NCBI GenBank assembly: GCA_964505475.1
Contig: CAZDIJ010000083.1
Location: 1 to 12,019 of the forward strand
DNA: 12,019 bases
Source of the DNA: JAGXQV01 sp964505475
Lineage (GTDB): Bacteria > Pseudomonadota > Gammaproteobacteria > Burkholderiales > Sulfuricellaceae
Reading direction: 5' to 3'
The position numbers and the translations under genes were made by a program. Shown here piece by piece: positions 7,029 through 12,019 of this stretch; the first letter of the stretch is position 1; every line of letters begins with the position of its first letter. A model generated the notes under the pieces. The model saw only the letters and a program-made list of their open reading frames with translations. It was not told where the DNA came from and ran no database searches.

Positions 7029-8506
7029 ACCCCGCAAGCCCCGCCGCTGTTGCGCAACCGCCGGTCTATCTGTACTCCTTCGGCATCGAGCAGTTCGACT
7101 TCCAGCGGCATCTTGCCGAGCGCATGGGTGGCGCACGACAGGCAGGGGTCGAAGGCGCGGATGGCGACTTCGATGTGGTTGAGCAGTCCCTCGGTGAGTT
7201 CCTTGCCGTCCAGGTACTGCAAGGCCACCTGGCGCACCGCCTCGTTCATGGCGTGGTTGTTGTGGGTGGTGGAGACGATCAGGTTGGCGCGCACGATCTG
7301 CTCGTCCTCGTTGATGCGGTAGTGGTGGATCAAGGTGCCGCGCGGCGCCTCGATCACCCCCACGCCGCGCAAGGCGCGCTCACCCTTGGCGACCAGGTCG
7401 GCACCGGAAAGATCGTCGTCAAGCAACAACTCGCGGATGCCCTCGGCGGCATGGAGCATTTCGATCATGCGCGCCCAGTGGTAGGCCAGCGTCGCCTGGG
7501 TGGCGCTGCCGCCGCCGAATTCCTTGAAGGTGATGCGTTCGGCCTCGGCCAGCGGCGTGGGGATGAAATCGCAGTTGTTGACCCGCGCCAGCGGCCCCAC
7601 CCGGTACCAGCCCTCCTCCCGACCGCGCGAGCGGATGAAGGGGAATTTCATGTACGACCAGGGACGCACTTCCTCGTGCAGGTAATCCCAGTAACGGCTG
7701 TAATCGACGTGGTCGAAGATGGTCTGGCCGTGCTCGTCGCGGGCGCGCAGGCCGCCGTGGTAGAGATCCATGGCGCCGTCGGGGCGTATCAGGCTCATGA
7801 AGCTGGAACGGTAATAGCCGAAGCCGTTGTGGAAGTCCGGGCGCTCGGTGTAGACCTTCTTGATGAGTTCCACGGCATCGCGGCTCCAGGCGATCATCTG
7901 GTCGATTTCCGCGAGCAGCGCATCGCGCTCGGTACGCGACAGGTTCTTGTTGACCCCGCCGGGAATGGCGCCGGTGCCGTGGACGCGCTTGCCCGCCGTC
8001 ATGCGGATGATTTCCTGGCCATACTTGCGCAGCAGCACGCCTTTCTTGGCGATTTCCGGGTAGGCCGCGATCACCCCGACCACGTTGCGCTGGGCGACAT
8101 CGCTGTCGAATCCGAACAGCAGATCGGGCGAGGCGAGATGGAAGAAATGCAGGGCATGCGACTGCAAAATCTGGCCGAAGTGCATCAGACGGCGCAGTTT
8201 CTCGGCGGTGGGCGTGAGTGTCGCGCCAACGATCATGTCCATCGCCTTGGAGGCCGCCAGATGGTGGCTCACCGGGCAAATGCCGCACAAGCGCTGCACC
8301 ATCACCGGGACTTCCCAATAGGGACGTCCCTGGATGAATTTCTCGAAGCCGCGGAATTCGACGATGTGAAAGCGCGCCTGATGCACGCGGTTGTTCTCAT
8401 CCAAGAGCAGCGTCACCTTGCCGTGGCCTTCCACGCGCGAGATCGGCTCGATCGCCACGCGCCTGAGTTTTTCGGGATTTTCCGCGGTTTCCAGTGCAAA
8501 AGTCAT
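7025..8506 (-). CDS. hoxH: NAD-reducing [NiFe] hydrogenase large subunit HoxH
   Basis: The catalytic large subunit, 493 residues, which binds the NiFe(CN)2CO centre that splits or forms H2. The N-terminal nickel motif is QRLCGICPVSHH (71-82), with Cys74 and Cys77. The C-terminal one is DPCLSCATH (453-461), with Cys455 and Cys458. Other large-subunit motifs are RVEGHGK (24-30) and RGFEKF. The 32 residues after His461 are the pro-peptide cut off by the HoxW protease. The precursor ends SGGACGV. Length and motifs match group 3d HoxH (for example Ralstonia eutropha). The start is ATG 8506, with GAGG at 8515-8512 five bases upstream. The gene begins 12 bases after hoxY and overlaps hoxW at its stop. 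All four nickel-binding cysteines are intact, so the subunit should be functional. Confidence 0.96.
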   Translation of the reverse strand: MTFALETAENPEKLRRVAIEPISRVEGHGKVTLLLDENNRVHQARFHIVEFRGFEKFIQGRPYWEVPVMVQRLCGICPVSHHLAASKAMDMIVGATLTPTAEKLRRLMHFGQILQSHALHFFHLASPDLLFGFDSDVAQRNVVGVIAAYPEIAKKGVLLRKYGQEIIRMTAGKRVHGTGAIPGGVNKNLSRTERDALLAEIDQMIAWSRDAVELIKKVYTERPDFHNGFGYYRSSFMSLIRPDGAMDLYHGGLRARDEHGQTIFDHVDYSRYWDYLHEEVRPWSYMKFPFIRSRGREEGWYRVGPLARVNNCDFIPTPLAEAERITFKEFGGGSATQATLAYHWARMIEMLHAAEGIRELLLDDDLSGADLVAKGERALRGVGVIEAPRGTLIHHYRINEDEQIVRANLIVSTTHNNHAMNEAVRQVALQYLDGKELTEGLLNHIEVAIRAFDPCLSCATHALGKMPLEVELLDAEGVQIDRRLRNSGGACGV

Positions 8507-8518
8507 GTCGGCCTCGAA

Positions 8519-9064
8519 TCAGTCGTAATGCAGCATCTCGTATTCCAGCTCAGGCTCGCGCCCAGCCAGCAGGTCGGTGAGAAATTTCCAGATCGCGTCG
8601 GCGGGCGGCGGGCAGCCGGGCAATGAATAATCCACCTTGACCACTTCGTAGAGCGGGTGCACCTTGTCGAAGGGCAGCGGCAATTCGGGATCGTTGGGCA
8701 CCTGCCCGCCTTCCAGCCCACCCTCGAACTGGTAGACTTCCTGGAAGCATTCCCACAAGCCGATGTTGTTGCGCATCGCCGGAATGCCGCCGGTGATGGC
8801 GCACGAGCCGACCGCCACCAGCACCTTGCAGTTCTTGCGGAATTCCTTGAGGACATGGACGTTCTCGGCGTTGCACACGCCGCCCTCGATCAGCCCCACG
8901 TCGCACGGACCACAATGCTTGATGTCGGTGAGCGGGGTACGGTCGAACTCGATCAGTTCCAACAGATCGAGAAGTTTTTCGTCAATGTCGAGAAACGACA
9001 TATGGCAGCCGAAGCAGCCGGCCAGCGAACAGGTCGCCACGCGGATTTTCTTCTTTTCACTCAT
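8519..9064 (-). CDS. hoxY: NAD-reducing [NiFe] hydrogenase small subunit HoxY
   Basis: The hydrogenase small subunit, 181 residues. It carries the single [4Fe-4S] cluster next to the active site and passes electrons between HoxH and the HoxFU diaphorase. The likely cluster ligands are Cys17 and Cys20 (LAGCFGCHMSF), Cys88 (VGSCAITGG) and Cys151 (LPGCPPPAD). The short length, with no second ferredoxin-like C-terminal domain and no Tat signal, is typical of cytoplasmic group 3 enzymes and argues against a membrane-bound uptake hydrogenase. The start is ATG 9064, with GGAGG at 9075-9071 six bases upstream. It overlaps the end of hoxU by eight bases. The next gene, hoxH, starts 12 bases downstream. 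Confidence 0.95.
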   Translation of the reverse strand: MSEKKKIRVATCSLAGCFGCHMSFLDIDEKLLDLLELIEFDRTPLTDIKHCGPCDVGLIEGGVCNAENVHVLKEFRKNCKVLVAVGSCAITGGIPAMRNNIGLWECFQEVYQFEGGLEGGQVPNDPELPLPFDKVHPLYEVVKVDYSLPGCPPPADAIWKFLTDLLAGREPELEYEMLHYD

Positions 9065-9794
9065 GGCTGCCCTCCGGCTGCACTTGTTCGAGTCGTGCTT
9101 GTTCTAGTTGTACCTGGCTGATGTCCTTGTGGTCGAAAATACGCGCTCCGATCGGCACGCCGAACCCCTGGCGCTTGACCAGCAGCGCCCCGGTCGGACA
9201 CACCCTCACTGCCTTGTCGCTCACGACCATGCCGCTGTCGCCGAGGCGTCCGCTGGCCGCATTCACCACCAGCTTGCAGTCGATGCCGCGACCCGACAGC
9301 CCGAACACCTCCTTGCCATCCACGTCGCGGCTGGCGCGCACGCACAGCTCGCAGAGGATGCAGCGGTTGCGGTCGAGCAGCACGTCCGGGTGCGAGGCAT
9401 CGACCTCGCGCGCCGGGTAGAAGTGGTTGTAATGCGGACTCATCATGCCGAGGTGGTAGCCCAGCGCCTGCAAGTTGCAGTTGCCGCTTTTCTCGCAGAA
9501 CGGGCAGAAGTGGTTGCCCTCGACGAACAGCATCTGGGTGAGCGCGCGGCGCTTGGCGTTGAGTTCCTCTGTTTCGCTGAGAATTTCCTGGCCTTCCACC
9601 GCCGGCATGGTGCAGGAGGCCACGTTGCGCCCGTTGACGGTCACGGTACAAAGCTTGCAGCTGCCGTGCGGGGTGAATTCCGGGTTGTGGCACAGGTGGG
9701 GGATGTACACCCCCGCCGCCATCGCGGCATCCATGATGGTCTGGCCATCCTCGAAGGGAATGGTTTGGCCGTCGATTTTAATGGTCTTGCTCAT
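9057..9794 (-). CDS. hoxU: Diaphorase iron-sulfur subunit HoxU
   Basis: A 245-residue NuoG-N-terminus-like subunit that relays electrons through several Fe-S clusters between HoxF and HoxY. The [2Fe-2S] ligands are Cys35, Cys46, Cys49 and Cys61 in a ferredoxin-like N-terminal domain. A second cluster binds HFCPFCEKSGNC (Cys97, Cys100, Cys106 and probably a nearby His). A third uses RCILCELC (Cys145, Cys148, Cys151) with Cys199 in VCPTGAL. The sequence ends in a degenerate Gln/Leu/Glu repeat (about residues 226-239). The ATG at 9794 overlaps the hoxF stop by four bases (ATGA), and the final bases overlap hoxY by eight, so translation of the three genes is probably coupled. Formate dehydrogenase and Nuo chains share these domains, but the context fixes HoxU. 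Confidence 0.95.
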   Translation of the reverse strand: MSKTIKIDGQTIPFEDGQTIMDAAMAAGVYIPHLCHNPEFTPHGSCKLCTVTVNGRNVASCTMPAVEGQEILSETEELNAKRRALTQMLFVEGNHFCPFCEKSGNCNLQALGYHLGMMSPHYNHFYPAREVDASHPDVLLDRNRCILCELCVRASRDVDGKEVFGLSGRGIDCKLVVNAASGRLGDSGMVVSDKAVRVCPTGALLVKRQGFGVPIGARIFDHKDISQVQLEQARLEQVQPEGSHE

Positions 9795-11635
9795 GATTCC
9801 GCCCTCAAATGCGCTTCGCTGTCGTCCCGTCCGGTGATGCGGCGCGCCACCGACAGGGCGCCGTCGAGATCGAAGGCCGGCTCGAAGGCCAACGCCTTCA
9901 ACTTACGCTCGTATACGTCGGGAAACTTGTTGAGCGTGTCCAGCACCGGATTCGCCGCCGACGTGCCCAGCCCGCAGTGGCTCATGGTTTTCATCAACTG
10001 GCCGAGGCTCTTCATTTCCTCCAGATCGGATGCCGTCCCGTGGCCGCCGTCGATCTTGTCCATGATGCGTTTCATCAGGGTGGTGCCGACCCGGCAGGGC
10101 GTGCAGAAACCGCAGCTCTCATGAGCGAAGAAATGGCTGAAATTGCGCGCCATCTGGAACAGGTCGCGGCTGCGGTCGAAGATCATGAAGGCCCCCGCCG
10201 TCCCCAAGTCCTCGAAAGCGATCTTGCGGTCGAACTCTTTCCATGAAATGGTGGTGCCGGACGGCCCGCTTACCTGCACCGCGTAGGCATCATCGGCGCC
10301 GCAATCCTTGAGGATTTCGCTAATGGCGGTGCCAAAGGGATATTCGTAGATGCCGCGCCGCTGGCAGTCGCCGGAAATGCTCAAGACCTTGGTGCCGGTG
10401 GATTGCGCGGTCCCCATGGCGGCAAACCAGTCGCCGCCGTTAAGGGCGATTTTCGCCGCGCAGGCGAAGGTTTCGACGTTATCCACCACCGTCGGCTGGC
10501 CGAGGTAGCCGTGCGTCACCGGGAACGGCGGACGGTTGCGCGGACGCCCGCGCTTGCCTTCCAGCGATTCGATCAAGGCGGACTCCTCGCCGCAGATATA
10601 CGCCCCCGCGCCGAGATGGATTTCAATGTCGAAATCGAAGCCCGCCTCGCCGCAGATATTCATCCCCAGCAGACCTTGTTCGCGCCGCCGATGCAGCACG
10701 CCTTCGAGTTTTTCCAGCAGATAGCGGTACTCGCCGCGCAGATAGAGGAAGCCGCGCCGCGCGCCGACCACCCGCGCCCCCACCGTCATGCCCTCGAACA
10801 CCAGATCGGCATAACTGTTGAGCAGCACGCGATCCTTGAAAGTACCCGGCTCGCCCTCATCGGCGTTGCAAACGATGACGCGGTTGGCGCGCTCGCCGAT
10901 GTCGCACACCACATGCCCTTCCTCCTCGGCGATGGCGGCATGGCAGAATGACCATTTCGAAGCGGTCTTGAAGCCCGCCCCGCCGCGTCCGCGCAGATTT
11001 GACTTGTCCATCTCCATCCAGGTTTCGCGCGCCCCGCGCGCCAGCGTCGCCTTGATTCCCGCGCCGGGCACGAAGTCCCCGCCAAGCAACGCATCCTTGC
11101 GCAGGATGTTGTCCCGCACCTCGAACAACATCGCCGGCCACTCTTCCACCGGTTTGTGGCTGCGGATCATTTCGCTAATCAGGTCGAGGGTGTTCTCGTC
11201 GAGATTGGTCAACGGCAGGCCGTTTATCAACGCTGCCGGCCCTTGATCGCACATTCCGGTGCAGGAAGTGCTATCGACCAAAAGCAAACCGTCCTCGGAC
11301 AGCTTGCCCGGCTCGATCCACAACTTCTTGCAAAAATAATCCATCAACGCCTGCTTGCCGAGCATGCGATCGGTAATGTTGTCGGAAAACAGCAAACGGT
11401 ACTCGCCGCACGCCCGGCCACCGGAAAGGAAGGAATAAAAACCGGCCACCCCTTCCACCCGCGTGCGCGGAATGGCGAGATGCGCGGCGACCATGTCAAT
11501 CGCGTCGTTGCAGATGCAATGGGTGGTTTCCTGCACCTCGCGCAGAATTTGCAACACTTTGGTGGCGTCGCGCCCGTGTTTCTCGAAAATCGGCGCGAGC
11601 AACCGGGTCAGCTTGGGGGTATCGCACAGCGGCAT
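9791..11635 (-). CDS. hoxF: Diaphorase NAD/FMN subunit HoxF with fused NuoE-like domain
   Basis: The NAD(H)- and FMN-binding subunit, 614 residues, with a NuoE-like N-terminal part (about 1-165) fused to a NuoF-like part (about 170-590). The fusion matches soluble-hydrogenase HoxF of the Ralstonia type, and no separate hoxE is seen. The FMN loop is RGRGGAGFKTASKW (215-228). The nucleotide-binding region is GAGAYICGEESAL (342-354). The [4Fe-4S] ligands are ESCGFCTPCR (Cys508, Cys511, Cys514) with Cys554. In the NuoE-like part the second cysteine pair is present (CTGMC, 125-129), but the usual first pair is absent (FSDNITDRMLG, 83-93). The start is ATG 11635, with GGAG at 11648-11645 nine bases upstream. 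It is first in the hoxFUYHW operon and overlaps hoxU by four bases. Confidence 0.95.
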   Translation of the reverse strand: MPLCDTPKLTRLLAPIFEKHGRDATKVLQILREVQETTHCICNDAIDMVAAHLAIPRTRVEGVAGFYSFLSGGRACGEYRLLFSDNITDRMLGKQALMDYFCKKLWIEPGKLSEDGLLLVDSTSCTGMCDQGPAALINGLPLTNLDENTLDLISEMIRSHKPVEEWPAMLFEVRDNILRKDALLGGDFVPGAGIKATLARGARETWMEMDKSNLRGRGGAGFKTASKWSFCHAAIAEEEGHVVCDIGERANRVIVCNADEGEPGTFKDRVLLNSYADLVFEGMTVGARVVGARRGFLYLRGEYRYLLEKLEGVLHRRREQGLLGMNICGEAGFDFDIEIHLGAGAYICGEESALIESLEGKRGRPRNRPPFPVTHGYLGQPTVVDNVETFACAAKIALNGGDWFAAMGTAQSTGTKVLSISGDCQRRGIYEYPFGTAISEILKDCGADDAYAVQVSGPSGTTISWKEFDRKIAFEDLGTAGAFMIFDRSRDLFQMARNFSHFFAHESCGFCTPCRVGTTLMKRIMDKIDGGHGTASDLEEMKSLGQLMKTMSHCGLGTSAANPVLDTLNKFPDVYERKLKALAFEPAFDLDGALSVARRITGRDDSEAHLRAES

Positions 11636-11644
11636 GATGAAAAT

Positions 11645-11648
11645 CTCC
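11645..11648 (-). promoter_or_regulatory. Ribosome binding site of hoxF
   Basis: On the minus strand GGAG lies nine bases before ATG 11635-11633. It supports that start over any internal one, since the first gene of the operon cannot rely on coupling. Confidence 0.6.
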
Positions 11649-11694
11649 AGCCTTGTCGTGGTTATTTCAGCTTAGATGATCTATGAACAACTTT

Positions 11695-11715
11695 ACAATA
11701 GCATGTCGGACCGAC
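11695..11715 (-). promoter_or_regulatory. Tentative hoxF promoter element with adjacent palindrome
   Basis: On the minus strand TGCTATTGT reads as an extended -10 box (hexamer at 11700-11695). Just upstream is a perfect palindrome, GTCGG-N-CCGAC (11705-11715), placed where a regulator could act. No convincing -35 is seen, and I see no clear sigma-54 -24/-12 signature. The leader would be about 50 bases. Treat this as a lead only. Confidence 0.25.
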
Positions 11716-11779
11716 TTTAGGCGCATGGCGGTCGAGCAATGTTTTCAACACGCCCGGCTCCCGACCGATTCATCAAACC

Positions 11780-11792
11780 ACCGGAATCCGGT
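11780..11792. repeat. Perfect 13-base palindrome upstream of the tRNA-Ser promoter
   Basis: ACCGGA and TCCGGT flank a single central A (11780-11792). It ends five bases before the -35 box of the tRNA promoter, a position typical of a factor-binding site. It lacks a T tract and is short, so it is unlikely to be a terminator. Its function is unknown. Confidence 0.35.
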
Positions 11793-11797
11793 CCGCC

Positions 11798-11826
11798 TTG
11801 CCTGCCTCGTCGTTCTAGGGTATGCT
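11798..11826 (+). promoter_or_regulatory. Promoter of tRNA-Ser (and possibly ffs)
   Basis: TTGCCT (11798-11803) and TATGCT (11821-11826) are separated by exactly 17 bases, a good sigma-70 arrangement. Transcription would start about 11833, giving a leader of roughly 13 bases before the mature tRNA. The stretch just after the -10 box is GC-rich (ACGCACCC), a discriminator type often associated with stringent control of stable RNA genes. Confidence 0.65.
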
Positions 11827-11846
11827 ACGCACCCTTTACCGCCACC

Positions 11847-11937
11847 GGAGAGGTGGATGAGTGGTTTAAGTCGCACGCCTGGAAAGCGTGTTCAGGATAA
11901 TATCCTGACGGGGGTTCGAATCCCCCCCTCTCCGCCA
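11847..11937 (+). tRNA. tRNA-Ser(GGA)
   Basis: The 91-base class II tRNA folds fully. The acceptor stem is GGAGAGG (11847-11853) with CCTCTCC (11927-11933), followed by discriminator G11934 and an encoded CCA (11935-11937). The anticodon stem CACGC/GCGTG encloses loop CTGGAAA, giving anticodon GGA (11881-11883), which reads UCC and UCU serine codons. The long variable arm (AGGATA paired with TATCCT) is characteristic of serine tRNAs. The T arm is GGGGG-TTCGAAT-CCCCC. It lies just upstream of the SRP RNA gene and divergently from hoxF. Confidence 0.97.
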
Positions 11938-11967
11938 GATTTTTCCTTTACGTTTTCACGCTTTAAT

Positions 11968-12019
11968 GGCGGGCCTCCCCGCATTGCAAGGTAGTGAACC
12001 TGGTCAGGTCCGGAAGGAA
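11968..12019 (+). ncRNA. ffs: 4.5S signal recognition particle RNA, 5' part (partial)
   Basis: The last 52 bases are the 5' half of the small bacterial SRP RNA, which binds Ffh and targets nascent membrane proteins. The diagnostic apical sequence is GGTCAGGTCCGGAAGGAA (12002-12019), carrying the conserved asymmetric loop and GGAA tetraloop. The upstream GTGAACCT strand and the GGCGGGCC start are also as expected. The 3' half lies beyond the window, so the closing stem cannot be checked and the 5' end is approximate. It begins about 30 bases after the tRNA. The T-rich gap (11940-11966) has no strong promoter of its own, so co-transcription and RNase P trimming are plausible. Confidence 0.93.

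Noticed and set aside
7026..7136. ATG at 7136 as hoxW start
   Set aside because: It would add 36 Arg-rich residues lying inside hoxH. The conserved HoxW N-terminus begins just after TTG 7028.
7124..8626. Long open frame (500 codons) on the plus strand opposite hoxH
   Set aside because: The opposite strand encodes HoxH with all four nickel cysteines. The plus-strand translation has no family motif and is explained by codon bias.
9108..10124. Open frame (338 codons) on the plus strand opposite hoxU and hoxF
   Set aside because: The composition is shadow-like, it overlaps two clearly identified genes, and it has no motifs.
6552..11937. Hydrogenase cluster as a genomic island integrated at tRNA-Ser
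   Set aside because: Islands usually insert at the 3' end of a tRNA gene. Here the hox genes lie on the 5' side, the 3' end leads straight into ffs, and no integrase or direct repeat is seen.
11683..11994. 103-codon open frame right of hoxF
   Set aside because: It runs through the whole tRNA-Ser gene and into the SRP RNA, so it cannot be a real protein gene.
1..12019. CRISPR arrays, insertion sequences or phage genes
   Set aside because: No regularly spaced repeats, transposase motifs or terminal inverted repeats were found in the window.

Overview
The window looks like a piece of a GC-rich betaproteobacterial chromosome (Nitrosomonadales- or Rhodocyclales-like). This is inferred from three things: an hpnCDE squalene operon, a group 3d NAD-type [NiFe] hydrogenase with HoxF carrying a fused NuoE-like domain, and a tRNA-Ser(GGA) gene followed directly by the 4.5S SRP RNA gene. 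I cannot name a species from sequence alone.

Layout. Bases 2-85 are the last codons of an unidentified protein, followed by a GC-rich terminator-like hairpin (111-129). Bases 130-259 hold no gene but can fold into a branched leader-like structure. On the + strand come hpnC, hpnD and hpnE (260-3257), tightly packed, which together convert farnesyl diphosphate to squalene. Next are glycogen phosphorylase (3287-5797), with a possible promoter of its own inside the end of hpnE, and a YciK-type short-chain dehydrogenase (5826-6566). On the - strand is a compact hydrogenase operon, read right to left as hoxF-hoxU-hoxY-hoxH-hoxW (11635 down to 6552). Its genes overlap or lie within about 12 bases of each other. 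hoxW and yciK meet tail to tail and overlap by 15 bases. A 211-base divergent spacer (11636-11846) separates hoxF from a + strand stable-RNA pair, tRNA-Ser(GGA) and the start of ffs, which runs off the right edge.

How the genes work together. HpnC, HpnD and HpnE act in sequence on one pathway, normally leading to hopanoids, but no squalene-hopene cyclase is in view. HoxF and HoxU form the NAD(H)-oxidising diaphorase, HoxY and HoxH form the [NiFe] hydrogenase module, and HoxW is the protease that trims the HoxH C-terminus after nickel insertion. The metal-centre assembly genes (hyp) and any hox regulator must lie elsewhere. Glycogen phosphorylase and a reversible NAD-linked hydrogenase would suit a facultative organism that ferments stored glucan, but that link is inference from proximity only.

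No previously undescribed system is evident. The points most worth checking are the replaced catalytic residues in the YciK homologue, the missing cluster ligands in the NuoE-like part of HoxF, the TTG start of hoxW, the structured hpn leader, and two perfect short palindromes in the hoxF/tRNA spacer.
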